Shown here piece by piece: positions 9,160 through 20,356 of a DNA stretch of 64,000 nucleotides (the stretch's first letter is position 1; each line of letters begins with the position of its first letter). Location of the stretch: assembly GCA_900208305.1 (NCBI GenBank), contig OAPG01000020.1, positions 487,284 through 551,283 on the forward strand, given 5' to 3'. The DNA comes from Melanopsichium pennsylvanicum. Its lineage: Eukaryota; Basidiomycota; Ustilaginomycetes; Ustilaginales. Below the pieces are notes generated by a model. That model was given only the letters and a program-made list of their open reading frames with translations, did no database searches and was not told the origin of the DNA. The position numbers were made by a program, and so were the translations under genes.

Positions 9160-12100
9160 TGTAGTGAATAGGACGGAGACGGAAGGAAAAAAAAAGGATA
9201 TCGACGTGTATGGTTACAAGAGAGATTAATCCAAACAAAGTATGGCGAGGTATATAACGGAAACAGAGACTAGACTGTGGTGAGGCATCCGTGGCTGAAA
9301 CTCTCAGGATCGCAACCAGCAAGCCTCAGCGGGAGAGAAACAAGAAGCGGGCTTAGGATCGGAAGGCGGATGAAAGAGGCGCCTTTCGTTCAAGACGAGG
9401 GCACGCAAGCAAGGAGCCATTGGCTTGTAGGCGAAGCGGCTGCCGATATGTTGAATGCATGGAGCTCAAGGCTGCGCTTGAAAAGACATTCCAAGCTGCT
9501 TTGGTAGGCACCTGCAACGGAACTCTTTAAGTTTGAGGATTGCGTTTCAACGACTGAAAAAGGTGGAGATGTGGAGCGAGGAAAGCGAGGAAAGTTTGAT
9601 AGCCAAGCCTTGAGACATGGTAAGCAAAACGGCAAGACTTGGAGGAGACCTGCGCGCAGTATTGGACGGAATCGCTGAGAGGGACAAATTAAAAATGTCA
9701 AACATAGTCAAGGGATTTGCCTCAGACCTCGCTTAGAGGCGAGGGGTGTATAGAGGAAACAAGGATTTGAGCGTGTGACGAGAGTAAGAGAAGTGGATAA
9801 AAAAAAAGTATCATCATCAAATAATTGTACATTTGCTGTACATTTCCTAAAAGCACCATCGAAAAGGTACGAGACAGTTTCGTGACCTGTGTCAAGGGAG
9901 GAGGGGGCGACGAAGGGGTAGGGCCAGATTCAGAGAGCCAGATTCAGAGAGCCAAATTAACGAGAGAAATCACTTTTTGCAGAATGAAAGCGGAAGAGCG
10001 GGATGGCATACCTTGGTGCTTTCCTGTTAAGAACGCAAAACGGAACGACTTGGCACCAAAAACTCAAGTAGTCTGTACACATAGCAGGCGACGCACGATT
10101 CGGACAGGAAGATCGACATGCCGACGTTGGGTGGGAAGCGAAGGGAAAGGGAGAGAGCCAATTGCTTGGCGATTCGACTTTGAGGCTGAATGCAGTGCAA
10201 GGTGGCCGAGATGGTCGAAACTCGGCTTTGGTTGAGAAGGACCGATATTTTGTGTGAGAAAAAAAGGTATTTAGTTGCAAGCGCGCTGACAATCGCTTGG
10301 GACGGTCAGAAAGGTGGGTAGAGCAAATATGGATTCCCCGTAAGGTTGGTTGTTTTGTAGAATGCTCCATCTTTCCGAGTGGATCTCGTCCCCATATTGA
10401 CATCATCATGGCGCATATAGAAACAAAAGTTGCAAGTATTGGCATTTGATTGACTGATTTTGCATACTGTATCCCAGTGGTTTGAGGCCGGAAGCAAGCT
10501 AGCGTAATAGAATGGTGAACAGCTTGACGACACGGCACCTCGTTCTCCCCGCAATTCCGCGATCAAGTGGCAGACAAGGGTCCAGAGAAGATGTGCTTAC
10601 GAAGCGTTTGCACGGTCGAGAATTTGCATAGGGTTTAGCAGCATTCAACAGAGCTTATTTGATCATTGTGAAGAAAATGAGCATTACGTGATCATTGAAT
10701 GATCAGGCCACAGTGTTGTTCAACATGAGAAAAGGCTGTGACGCCTTACATGACAATGACTTAATTTAAATATGAGATAGCTTCCGATTTTTGATTAACG
10801 GTACGATCCGAAAGAAAGAAAGTGGTCACGAGTCGTTAAAATTGCCAAGTGCATGAAAAAGGCGCCACTTAAGCAGCAAGAAACATTTCATTGAAATTGT
10901 TCCTGACATATTAATAATAATAAAAGGTACGCTGCAACACCTTAGATATGCGGGGTTTTTGACTTGCATCTCACCTTCTTTACCCACTTGGATTTTCCCG
11001 ATCGGTCAAGTCTCGTACGGTATCACATATGTATTTTAAGCGCAACGAATTGAGTTGATCGCAGTCTTTACGGCGCAATGGTTAAGATTGAGAATCAATT
11101 TCTGTGTAAAGAATGTCGAAACGTTTTCTACTCGATCCGATGCATGCTTATACAAGCTTGACAGGGTCCTGATGCGTACATCCTGTTTCGTCTGCCCTCT
11201 CTTGGGTCTTATATCGCAATTGCCTCCTTTTTCAACAGGTACAGATCGTCGCTTGATTAAATTTAGAGTGTTTTCTTTTGGAATGACCTACCGGCATCAC
11301 TTTTTTCAGTCACTTGACTACTGCTCGGAGCACCCGCCTCCGGTATCCTAACAGACAACACTAAGTCTGTGTGGTCTTAGACCTCTTAGACAATCTGGTC
11401 TCACTCCTCTCTTTCTTGAACTATGCCAAAAGTACGCCTTCATATTTAATTTCCCTTTTGTTTTTGACTTTCCTTTTCCGCCACGCAGCTCACCCAAGTT
11501 GAGAAAGGTGGAGATTCGACAAGTGGAAATCTGCCAAGAAGCGCGTCGACATGAATTTCACAAATCAAATCAAGTAATAATGTAATTAGCCAAGCTTCTA
11601 GGCATGATCAAACCTTGCACCAACTCTCATGAGCCAACCAAATATTGCCCTCTCTTTTTGCTTTTAATAAGCAGACTGCTTTAGATTCATTGCATCATCC
11701 ACCACCTGTAGTATACATTCGCATAAGCAGAGCCAGGCATTGCATTTGTAGCTTGGCTGTTAGACCATCAAACCACATGATTGCAATGTCCAATACCAAT
11801 CCTTTGTAATTTTGGATGCTGGAAAAAAAAAAGGGAAGAACAGATTTTCCCATCCCACCCTAACTCTGATTCAACAAGAATATGGTATCTTGTCAGTTGC
11901 AATTCAAGCCCACTTGGTCCCCAAAGGAGTTCTTGAACAAAGATGCTAGAACCTGGTTGCAATTTCAACAAAAAGGCTGTACACTCAACTTATCAAACAA
12001 GATCTTGGGCATTTTCACTGCAATCGTCAAGCTTTTTTCTCTCAAGCTGACCAATGTGTCTAATTACAATGCTACATGCATGCTTCTTGGTTTGACTCCT

Positions 12101-12277
12101 TGCATTTGGGGGTTTTTCTAACACCTCATATTGGCCAACATGTTGCACAACATCAATTTTACAGGAGCCACAATTCCATTCAGCCCAAAAGGTCAACAGA
12201 GATACATTCAACCCAAAACACAAGACATACCCTGTCATTGCGAATCACCACATTTGCGTTGTGTGCAGAAACAGTGT
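9160..12277. other. Long intergenic region
   Basis: About 3.1 kb without a supportable gene. The longer frames at 9825-10235 and 9957-10538 begin at TTG or GTG, overlap each other on opposite strands, and resemble no family. A short exact direct repeat (CCAGATTCAGAGAG, twice) lies near 9928-9955. From about 11580 to 12240 the DNA is CpG-poor (about two CpG in 660 bp) and looks like a decayed repeat. The left end is the fasciclin promoter; the right end is the 3' flank of NUS1. Confidence 0.5.
9251..9256 (-). promoter_or_regulatory. TATA box of the fasciclin gene
   Basis: The minus strand reads TATATA 92 bp upstream of the ATG at 9159, a reasonable TATA position for a fungal gene. Confidence 0.45.
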
Positions 12278-13693
12278 TTATCTACCATATCTATGTTCTG
12301 TCTTTGCCAGCTTGCGTAATGCCTTGACAAAATCTGAACTATCATAAGCTCTATTCGACCGCACATGTGCATCAAAAAATAAATCCGACAACCTAATCGG
12401 CCAAGCTGGAAACCCGTACAGCTTGCGCAATCTTGGTTTACCTCCAAACACGACCACGAGTTCGGGCTCGCCCATATATCCTGTTTTAGCCAAGCTACGA
12501 TCCAGCTCAGCTACGGTGAGCTTCGAGGTGAAAGCTTGTCGTTTGCAAACCCAAGCTTTGCGTAGTGATGAGGTTGAAAAGCGCCGTTTGGTTGCATTCG
12601 ATGCTGCCGAGTTAATGTCGGCAAGCAGAATATCGCAAAAATAGGTTTCAGCTCGGTGGTGAATTTGTTGGCTGATGAGTTGAGCGAACCGTTCATGTCC
12701 GTCTTCTTGACTGAGCAAATTTACTTGCAATGGTTCTACTCCTTGTTCGTCTTTGAATCGTTTCGTATCTGGGGTAGCTGCCTTAGACGATAGAAGAAGC
12801 CCAATCCGAATATGGACAGTAGCATCGAAACTAACCATCTGCGCGTCGTTATCAGCAGTGTAGGAAGAAGCCATAGTCTCATCGAGCGAACAAGGTCCTG
12901 CTTCCGAGTCGCTCGATGCCGGTGAGCCAGGCCAACTCGTTGATGATGAGTCACTGCCTTTCGTACATCCACATGCTGTTCTCCTCCTCAAAACAGTGTA
13001 TCTCGACCAACTCTGTTCGTCACCCTGTATCTCAAGCGTTTGCTCCTCTTCCGCATCTTGCTGCGCCAGCACTACTTTGGTTTTGTATCCGAGCAACAGA
13101 GCCCTGTTCAATTTCTGTACTGCTTCCGACGACAACGGCTGTGATGTGAAAATGCTCAATTGCTCTACACCACTAATTCTGGCCAAGTGAATCATGGTTG
13201 CCATGTCGTTGATGTTCTTGGCTTCCGTCGCTGCGTAGTATTGCGTTCTAAACTCGCGCCATACGTCGGAAGCTGAAGTTACGTCTCTTTGACTTAACTT
13301 GATCAATAGCGTTGAAATGTACAAGCGTATCCAAGAGGGTACAAAATCAGCGAGCACTACGCCCATGTGTGTGGGCACACGTATATCGGTTGCTCGAATC
13401 TGGTGTGCGTCCAAAAGATGCGGGAGGGAGGCGAAGGATGATGGTGCTCGATGTGGTTGGTGCTTGAATGCATCTCTGGTTGCCGCACTGATATAACGAG
13501 CAAAGAGTATGGTGTGGTAGATGATGTGAATGATTGCGAACGCCAAAGCCATAAAAGGAAAGAGTATTGTCGATGTGATTCCTGCGCTGTTCGGTGCGGT
13601 AGGCACATCGGCCATCGGTGTTGACGAAGACATGGCCAACTTATGTTGCGAGGTGGTCGCCGAGATGTCTGCTATTGACTTACGCCTAGACAT
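12278..13693 (-). CDS. NUS1: Dehydrodolichyl diphosphate synthase complex subunit (NUS1/NgBR homologue)
   Basis: A 471-aa intronless gene starting at ATG 13693. A membrane segment lies at about 43-65 (ILFPFMALAFAIIHIIYHTI). The C-terminal half has the cis-prenyltransferase-like fold of the non-catalytic subunit: ISGVEQLSIFTS, then GEPELVVVFGG and PAWPIRLSDLFF, equivalent to the DLxIxFG and LPWQIRLTEI of NUS1. The protein ends HRYGR, containing the RxG motif needed for activity of the NUS1-RER2 heterodimer. The complex makes dehydrodolichyl diphosphate at the ER for protein glycosylation. A low-complexity insertion (about 235-285) is longer than in yeast. It is divergent from the rhomboid gene across 440 bp. 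Confidence 0.88.
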   Translation of the reverse strand: MSRRKSIADISATTSQHKLAMSSSTPMADVPTAPNSAGITSTILFPFMALAFAIIHIIYHTILFARYISAATRDAFKHQPHRAPSSFASLPHLLDAHQIRATDIRVPTHMGVVLADFVPSWIRLYISTLLIKLSQRDVTSASDVWREFRTQYYAATEAKNINDMATMIHLARISGVEQLSIFTSQPLSSEAVQKLNRALLLGYKTKVVLAQQDAEEEQTLEIQGDEQSWSRYTVLRRRTACGCTKGSDSSSTSWPGSPASSDSEAGPCSLDETMASSYTADNDAQMVSFDATVHIRIGLLLSSKAATPDTKRFKDEQGVEPLQVNLLSQEDGHERFAQLISQQIHHRAETYFCDILLADINSAASNATKRRFSTSSLRKAWVCKRQAFTSKLTVAELDRSLAKTGYMGEPELVVVFGGKPRLRKLYGFPAWPIRLSDLFFDAHVRSNRAYDSSDFVKALRKLAKTEHRYGR

Positions 13694-14133
13694 GGCTAGA
13701 AGCTATGTGTTCATGTCCATATTACACACATGAGAGGTATTCTTATCGACAAATCGAGATGGTGGACAGTGTTGGTATGTCAAAGTATAAGTTTGTATAA
13801 TGTCAAAAAAGCAAAGGGTCATTATTATTATCATTGACAGCTTTTTAGAAGCTCTTTTTTTTCCCCCTCATAATTCGGAACTCGGTCATCAAAAAACAAA
13901 TAAAATAATAATCATCTCGCACGTTAGATTCAAATACTCATTCCCAAAGTATTTAAATAAATGAAAAAGGAACGTTTATGACGCTGTTTGGATGCATTCA
14001 GGGTCCAATTGCATAGTTTGCAGGGTCGGACGGACACATACCCTTTCATCCCTTCTTCCATGTCTCTTGACTTTTGCGAATCCGTCCGTTGCAGCATGCT
14101 CTCAAGATACATGACTCAACTTTGCTACAATAG
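13694..14133. promoter_or_regulatory. Shared promoter region, NUS1 / rhomboid
   Basis: 440 bp between two divergent start codons. It contains AT-rich stretches and poly-T around 13855; I saw no clear TATA box or other named element. Confidence 0.35.
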
Positions 14134-15603
14134 ATGAAACAAAACTTCGATCGACATAACCTGCGTTTCATCATGATGCTAACACAGGGTTCGTCTGCGT
14201 CGCTTCGAGGCTTTTTGCACCTCAAGCCGAACTGCTCAATACTCGTGCGTGCAACTTTTGGTACATCTCTTGGCGGTACCACGCTTTCAGGAAAATCATT
14301 GATACTTGGAAGCTTTCCAGATCCAAAGTTTCAGTCATGTAGATCCTTGACCACTTCACCGATCTCCTTCGCCCGCCTGCCTCCAACCAATCGCCGTCGT
14401 GTAGAACCAGCTTCTACAAGTATCAGCATCGAAGACGGTATACCTCTGGTTAACCCTGGCCGGCCCGGATTCATCCCACCAACCTCATCAAAGCCCTCGA
14501 TATCTCTTGCGGTGCTATTTTTCCTCGGTTTCACTACCCTCTCCTTCACCGGAGCGGCCTACTACTCTCTCACCACAACCTCACACATCGCTTCAGAAGT
14601 ACGTGCCTCTCAAGGAGTTTTTGGAAACCTTGGCTCATTCTTCAACTCTTCTTCCACGAATTCTAACGATAGTAGTAAAATTTGGGGCGTTGGCGTGACT
14701 GAAAAATCGTTGATGGTAGCTCATAAGCACGAAACAGCGACCAAGCTAGGATTGCGCATGGAATGGTTGGTCGGGTGGTGTAATCAACTTGGGTTGCCTA
14801 AAGGCTTGACCGAATTTGTTGGGAGGGGCTACATCATCTGCGCGGAGAGATACTTGGATTTGTCGCCGTCCAAGCAAGTGGTATTACCTATTGTGGCTTT
14901 GAACACGATCGTGTTTGGTGCTTGGACCATCGCCAGTGCTCGTAGAGGTGGTGGAGGTGGACTGTGGCGATTCATGAATAATCACTTTATTCATCGGCCT
15001 GGTTGCAACAAAACCTATACCATGCTCACCTCGGTATTCAGTCACCAAACGTTTCTGCATTACTTGTTTAACAATGTCGCATTGTGGTCCATAGGTGGAT
15101 CGGCCATGATTGTTTGCACCCACATCAACTCTTGCAAACCCGTCATTCCTGAAGCATCGTTGACACCGCAATATTTGACATTCTTTGCAACCGCGGGAGT
15201 GTTTGCTGCGACCGTGTCACATATTGTAAGCGCGATACGATTTCGAAGGGTTGTCAAGTTGACAAGTTTGTCGACGGCCAAACAGACGGTGGGTAGGCAG
15301 GGTAGTCTAGGTGCAAGTGGTGCAGTGTACGGTGCATTGGTTATTTCCGCTCTAGCTTTCCCAGATGCACAATTGGGCATCATTTTCTTACCCTTTATCA
15401 CGTTTCCAATTCGAGTAGGTGTGGCAGGTTTGATGGCAGCAGATATTGCAGGCATCTTGTTGAGGTGGAGAATGTTTGACCATTGGGCGCATTTAGGAGG
15501 AGCTGCTTTTGGGTTCATATATTGGTATCTGGGTGCTAAATCTTGGGAAGCCTTAAAAACCTTGCTAATCAAAAGGGTCAAAGAGGGTGAATACAATGAC
15601 TAG
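14134..15603 (+). CDS. PCP1: Mitochondrial rhomboid protease (PCP1/PARL type)
   Basis: A 489-aa serine protease of the mitochondrial inner membrane. The N-terminus (residues 1-90) is rich in Ser and Arg and poor in acids, like a mitochondrial presequence. Hydrophobic helices begin near residue 120. The catalytic core has HQTFLHYLFNN (about 308-318), GASGAVYG with the nucleophile Ser395, and HWAHLGG with the catalytic His453. In yeast, Pcp1 processes Mgm1 and Ccp1; in animals PARL processes PINK1. The substrate here is inferred to be the dynamin Mgm1/OPA1 homologue. No intron is evident. Confidence 0.93.
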   Translation: MKQNFDRHNLRFIMMLTQGSSASLRGFLHLKPNCSILVRATFGTSLGGTTLSGKSLILGSFPDPKFQSCRSLTTSPISFARLPPTNRRRVEPASTSISIEDGIPLVNPGRPGFIPPTSSKPSISLAVLFFLGFTTLSFTGAAYYSLTTTSHIASEVRASQGVFGNLGSFFNSSSTNSNDSSKIWGVGVTEKSLMVAHKHETATKLGLRMEWLVGWCNQLGLPKGLTEFVGRGYIICAERYLDLSPSKQVVLPIVALNTIVFGAWTIASARRGGGGGLWRFMNNHFIHRPGCNKTYTMLTSVFSHQTFLHYLFNNVALWSIGGSAMIVCTHINSCKPVIPEASLTPQYLTFFATAGVFAATVSHIVSAIRFRRVVKLTSLSTAKQTVGRQGSLGASGAVYGALVISALAFPDAQLGIIFLPFITFPIRVGVAGLMAADIAGILLRWRMFDHWAHLGGAAFGFIYWYLGAKSWEALKTLLIKRVKEGEYND

Positions 15604-16068
15604 CGTACAGTACAGTAAAAAATAATGTTGCTGGAGGAACAACCAAAATAGAATAGATAGATTCGACCGGACGATTGGACGAAACACTACTCTTATAGTA
15701 CTCTACAGTGTACAGCATGAAAATTTGCATCTTGTGCAATATATCTCCCCATGGGATTGAATCGCTTTTAAGTTGCTTCGGTTGCAAATTGTGCGCAGTG
15801 CGCTCTGCCACAAGTCCAAGCTTCTTTGACACTTTTTTTTTTGTGCACGCAAAAGAGTTCAACTCGATCGGATCCTTTAATCAGGTTGGTAGTAGAAGTA
15901 CAAGATTTTTGAGCACCACACTGCGTACGTGTGGGGGGAAAGGGTTGGGATACTCGGCATTCGTGAACTTGCTCCTTTGACTAGTGTTTGTCGATTCGAC
16001 CTTGCTCGAACTGCATCCTACGAGATTCGTGTCGAGTTTGCATGCACAACAGGTGAAAAAGGGAGAAA
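15604..16068. other. Intergenic region between convergent genes
   Basis: 465 bp between the stop codons of the rhomboid and RPB4 genes. It holds AT-rich 3' flanks; no gene or repeat seen. Confidence 0.4.
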
Positions 16069-16764
16069 CTAAGAGAAGCGTCGAATGTTATCCATCTCCT
16101 GCAACAACGAGTCCAACAAAGCATCGTCTCTGGTAGCCAAGGTGGGAATCAATGCTTTCGCCTCGTCCAATTCAGTAATGCAAAGGTTGGCGAGTTGAGC
16201 CATTTCGAATTGGGTCAATTGCAAGCCTTCAGTTTCAGCAGGTTGATCGATTGGATTTCCATCTTGGTCCACTTGTGATTGGAGAGGTTCGTCGAGTTTT
16301 GCATGTTTTAAGAGCAATCTTTTGGGGGATTTTTTTTTGGCCAACAACGATAGAGATTAAGTTGAGAAGAATAATGGGTCGATATATGAGTATTCGTATT
16401 TGACCCAGTGTGACAAGGGGAAGCCAATTTTGAAGCTTCAAAGGATGGCAACGTGCGGATAGTGGATGCATGATACTCACTCTCGAATCTCTCTGATTGT
16501 ATTTGCTTCCTTGTACCTACTGAACTCTGAAACATAATCTTTTGTCTTTGAGAATACGGCTGTAGCAACCTCATCTCTACTACCTGCTCCCGCTTCACCG
16601 CCAGCACTACCCAATGCATCAGGTTGTGAAAAGACGAGTTCGACTTCGGAAATAAGCAAACAACCTGCATCGTCAAACTCTTCACCTAGCTTTCCGATGG
16701 TTGCATCCTCCTCCTCGATGTTATGTCTACGATCCCTTCCGCTAGCTATGTCGTGGGCCTGCAT
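16069..16764 (-). CDS. RPB4: RNA polymerase II subunit RPB4
   Basis: Two exons: 16481-16764 and 16069-16318, with an intron at 16319-16480 (GTGAGT...AAAAG). The product is 177 aa; human RPB4 has 142 and yeast 221. The start at ATG 16764 (MQAHDIASG) fits the family; an upstream in-frame ATG at 16875 would add an unconserved stretch. Conserved blocks are GEEFDDAGCLLISEVELVF, YVSEFSRYKEANTIRE and, after the intron, LLLKHAKL, FEMAQLANLC, DEAKALIPTL and LLDSLLQEMDNIRRF. The splice joins IRE to LLLKHA exactly where the family is continuous. RPB4 pairs with RPB7 as the stalk of Pol II and links transcription to mRNA decay. The residues 50-75 insertion is Gly/Ala-rich. Confidence 0.92.
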
Positions 16765-17163
16765 GATGAAAGGGTAATTAAACCGAAAGGTTAGGTTTCC
16801 GAATTTCTCGTTCGATTGTGCGTTGATAATTATGTGTCGAAAAGTGATAGGTTTGCCAAAGGAGGGATATGGCAAGAAGGAAGTTGGGTGGTATAGTTAT
16901 TGACGACAAGAAAGAGGTATGCGTTTGAAAGATTTCGGCTTTCGGGAAATGGTTGAGTCTCTAAATCGGGTACTGAATCGGGATGGGTTGAAAACATTGG
17001 ACCCTGAATTCTCCAACCAACCATTTGTCCTTTGGCATCTTGTCCTTTGCATCTTGTCCTCATCACTTACTATCATCTCTTGCTCTGCGAATCAATACAG
17101 CTCTCTCGCTACTAGTACCTCATAAGAGCCGTCTCATTCTTAATCCGAACAGTTGCTACAACA
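16765..17163. promoter_or_regulatory. Shared promoter region, RPB4 / WDR5
   Basis: 399 bp between divergent start codons of two chromatin/transcription genes. A pyrimidine-rich stretch lies before the WDR5 start; no TATA box is obvious. Co-regulation is possible but unproven. Confidence 0.4.
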
Positions 17164-18225
17164 ATGGCTATGGAAATAGCCGAAACCATCAACGCAAACT
17201 CCAACCCTTGCACATCATCACCTGAACTCATATATACTCTCAAATCGCACACAAAGTCACTTACCGCCGTTTGCTTCTCGCCCAATGGTCAGATGTTAGC
17301 CACTGCATCGGCAGATTCGACCATCTCGCTTTTCTCTTTCAACACGGGTAGTCTGCTTCACAAGTTCACTTCTCATACTGGCGGTATCAATTCCATCTGC
17401 TTCTCGTCCGATTCCGCCTACCTCGCCTCGTGCTCTGATGATAAATCCATCCACATTCATTCGGTCATCACTTTGCAACTTGTTCGAAACTTTTCCGAAC
17501 ACACATCTTACGTTGTTTGCTTGGCGTATAATCCATCTAGCACGTTGTTGGTGAGTGGAAGTTTTGACGAAACCGTACGATTGTGGAATCTTTGTCGAAA
17601 TCGATGTCATCGAACCATTTCTGCGCATTCTGAAGCTGTCACTGGAGTGGATTTTAACAAGGATGGAACCATGATCGTTAGTAGTTCGTACGATGGAAGC
17701 ATTAGGCTATGGGATACTTGTACAGGTGCATGTTTAAAAACGTTGGTACATAAGGATCAAAGTGCAGTAGGAGGTGTAAGTTTCACTCCAAGTTCAGAAC
17801 AGTTACTTTGCAGTGCATTGGATGGTAGTGTAAGGTTATGGGATGTGTATAATTCTAAAATCGTGAAGACTTATGTTGGTCACTTGAACTCGAAAATTCC
17901 AATGACTGCAAGACTCGTAACCAAACCCGCAACCAGAACAAGTTTAAATTTGCCCATATCAAAATCAAGCAGAAGCACAGTGGAAAATGGTGGTAGTGGT
18001 GGTGAAAAGGATAAGTGGGGTGCGGTGATGATTGGATCAGAGGATGGAAAAGTGGTAATGTGGGATGTTCAAACGAGACAAATCTTGAAGACTTGGCAAG
18101 CGCATTCAGGTGCAATCATTGCAACGGCTACACATCCAAATTTTAACATTGTTGTTACAGCCACAATCGAGCCAGAAAACTCGGTCAAGATTTGGTTGTT
18201 CCATCCTCCTTCTTCTTGTTCATGA
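17164..18225 (+). CDS. SWD3: WD40 protein, COMPASS subunit WDR5/Swd3 homologue
   Basis: A 353-aa protein made almost entirely of seven WD40 repeats. It opens LIYTLKSHTKSLTAVCFSPNG, then ASADSTISLF, SCSDDKSIHIHS, SGSFDETVRLWN, SSSYDGSIRLWD, CSALDGSVRLWD, GSEDGKVVMWD and VKIWLF. The order and spacing match WDR5, the beta-propeller that docks the H3K4 methyltransferase in COMPASS. The loop between blades 5 and 6 carries an unusual Ser/Gly-rich insertion of about 30 residues (around 253-285), longer than in human WDR5 (334 aa). Other WD40 proteins cannot be fully excluded, but the overall likeness is to WDR5. Confidence 0.82.
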   Translation: MAMEIAETINANSNPCTSSPELIYTLKSHTKSLTAVCFSPNGQMLATASADSTISLFSFNTGSLLHKFTSHTGGINSICFSSDSAYLASCSDDKSIHIHSVITLQLVRNFSEHTSYVVCLAYNPSSTLLVSGSFDETVRLWNLCRNRCHRTISAHSEAVTGVDFNKDGTMIVSSSYDGSIRLWDTCTGACLKTLVHKDQSAVGGVSFTPSSEQLLCSALDGSVRLWDVYNSKIVKTYVGHLNSKIPMTARLVTKPATRTSLNLPISKSSRSTVENGGSGGEKDKWGAVMIGSEDGKVVMWDVQTRQILKTWQAHSGAIIATATHPNFNIVVTATIEPENSVKIWLFHPPSSCS

Positions 18226-18450
18226 TGTTCAATGTAAAACAAGTACAGGCGAGTCAGATGCTGATCGGGGGAAGCAAAGATTTGGATTTCCATTCGATTG
18301 CGTTTCAAGCCGTGTAAGGCATACATTTAGTGACTACGAATTTAAGGGCGATGGCAGGACAGAAGATTCCACACTTACGGTGCGCCGTCGAAAAGCTTTT
18401 GTGAATTGTAACAAGTTTAAGATGTCGAAATAACGAGAAAGGTAATCCTA

Positions 18451-19725
18451 CTACTGATTCTTCTTGTCATTGACTCGACTCTTGCCCCACACATTGTCCT
18501 CAACCCTCGCCTTGTCCTCCTTACTGGCAATCACGTTGTAGTAAATCGTCCTCAACAACGTGTCAATGGGCAAGAACATGCCAACTCTCTTCTGATAGTC
18601 CTTGTACTCTGGGTACTTTTCTGCAGAGACCTGCTCCGAGTACCTCGCGCTTGGAAAGAATAGAGCATTCATTGCAAGCGGAGCGAGGATGGCATAATTG
18701 AGGAAATGGCTCCAGTGAGCTTTGCTAAAGTCGAAATCGGCGGGGAGGAAAGTAAGCGGCACAAAAGCGTAGAGGATCCACCAAGTGGTCTGTTCGCAAG
18801 CAAAGTTGGGGTGTCGGCTCCAAGCCCAGAGACCTTTGGTGACGAATCCTCGTTGTGCATCGTGAGGGGTGGAGTAAGGCATGACGTTCTGATTGTGAAG
18901 CGGAAACTTGGTGACGGGGTCAACCATGGCGTTGGGGAGCGGTTTCTCCTGAGAATTCTTTCCACGTTTGTAGTTCTGGTAGTTCCACTGTTGCTGGTCG
19001 GCGTAGAACTGAATCGTGAGGTTGAGGACGAAAAGCGAGGCGAGCACATAGTCTCCGAGGATGAGCTTGTTCACCGGTCTAGGCACGGGCTCGGTGACAT
19101 GCTTGACAGAGGTGGTAGTGAGGAGCAGGTAGTTGGGTAGAGCCGTGATGGCTAGCAGGATGTTCTGGGCAATAGCAATGAAGAAAATGGAAAAGATTTC
19201 CCACACAGGGCGGGACATGGTCTTGCGGAGCAAAGGCCATCGGTAATCCTCCTCACCAGGCTTGAACATTCCTCTTCTATACGCGTTGTAAGTCAACCTG
19301 ACGCACCAAAGCACGGAAAGAGTCGTCATCAACGCGAGACGGGGCTCGACCTTGTCCCAGATGGTGGCGTGCTCGACACCACCAAAGAGGGTGATCTTTG
19401 CAGGTTGATAAGTAAAAAACTTGTGCACAGTAAAGTGAACCGAGTAAATGAGGGGTAGGAAGGTCCAGAGTCCATCCACCTGAGATGCATTTCCAGTGAT
19501 CTTCTCCATGATCCACACATAGAAGCTGACGACACCGCAAAAGAACATGGCTGAATGGAATGGGTCAGCATCGGCGTAGTATGCCTTGTAAGTAGAAATG
19601 TTGGTAAGAGTGTTTGCATTGCCAAAGTACGAGGTGAAAGCGGGGTAGAAGGAGCGGATGGCAGGAAGAAGATGAGTTGCCGGATCCAAGGAAGCGTGGG
19701 CCCATTGAGTAGCGGTGCCCGTCAT
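18451..19725 (-). CDS. DUF1295 / steroid 5-alpha-reductase-like membrane protein
   Basis: 424 aa from ATG 19725 (MTGTATQWAHASLD). The frame continues upstream only from a GTG, so the ATG is preferred. It has several hydrophobic helices and the DUF1295 (PF06966) hallmarks: the VDGLWTFLP segment, RLTYNAYRRG, and near the C-terminus LWAWSRHPNFACEQTTWW followed by YPEYKDYQKRVGMFLP. The last motif resembles the NADPH-binding end of sterol reductases and isoprenylcysteine methyltransferases. Members are multi-pass ER-type membrane proteins whose substrate in fungi is not established, so I assign no reaction. Confidence 0.85.
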   Translation of the reverse strand: MTGTATQWAHASLDPATHLLPAIRSFYPAFTSYFGNANTLTNISTYKAYYADADPFHSAMFFCGVVSFYVWIMEKITGNASQVDGLWTFLPLIYSVHFTVHKFFTYQPAKITLFGGVEHATIWDKVEPRLALMTTLSVLWCVRLTYNAYRRGMFKPGEEDYRWPLLRKTMSRPVWEIFSIFFIAIAQNILLAITALPNYLLLTTTSVKHVTEPVPRPVNKLILGDYVLASLFVLNLTIQFYADQQQWNYQNYKRGKNSQEKPLPNAMVDPVTKFPLHNQNVMPYSTPHDAQRGFVTKGLWAWSRHPNFACEQTTWWILYAFVPLTFLPADFDFSKAHWSHFLNYAILAPLAMNALFFPSARYSEQVSAEKYPEYKDYQKRVGMFLPIDTLLRTIYYNVIASKEDKARVEDNVWGKSRVNDKKNQ

Positions 19726-20303
19726 ATTACTTGATGTCAATAAAGTTAAGACCTTTTGAATGGGTATAGGGTCTTTTGATGATTGATGGTTGGAAGAAGA
19801 GAGAGAAAGATGGGCGAGGGAGGTACAAGTAATCACAGAATCATAAATTTACTGTACTGCCGTAATATCTGTGCGTGACAAATGCCTCCACATGCATATT
19901 ATTGATTGATATATATATATACATACAGCGGCCGTGCACTCACTCACTCACTCACATTTGTTGGACAAATCAGTGACTCTTTTAATGCCAAATTCGAATC
20001 ATTTTGTCCCAAGAAAAATAAAATTCAACTTGTGATGCATGCGTACGCGGCGATTGGATAAGCCTCAGTCATTCCCCTAAAATCAAATTAAACACAGAAC
20101 TGGGTCTACGTTCTAACATTCTTTTTAGAATAATCGAAAAGAATTTGATTTCAAACATCACGTGAGGTGGTCGTCCTCTGGCTGATTGGGGGGAATGGAG
20201 CGCGTCGTGTTAAAAAACGGGATTGTGTTGATTTGCGATTGTCACATTTGGTTTTCACTCATCAGCTGCACAGGCACATGCTTGAATCTTTGTCCAACGC
20301 TGC

Positions 20304-20356
<53 letters not shown>

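Noticed and set aside
9825..10538. Two overlapping ORFs on opposite strands (136 and 193 aa)
   Set aside because: They start at TTG and GTG, show no domain, and lie in ordinary intergenic DNA.
11055..11130. tRNA-like stretch around GGCGCAATGGTTAAG
   Set aside because: It resembles an A box, but I find no matching B box or acceptor stem.
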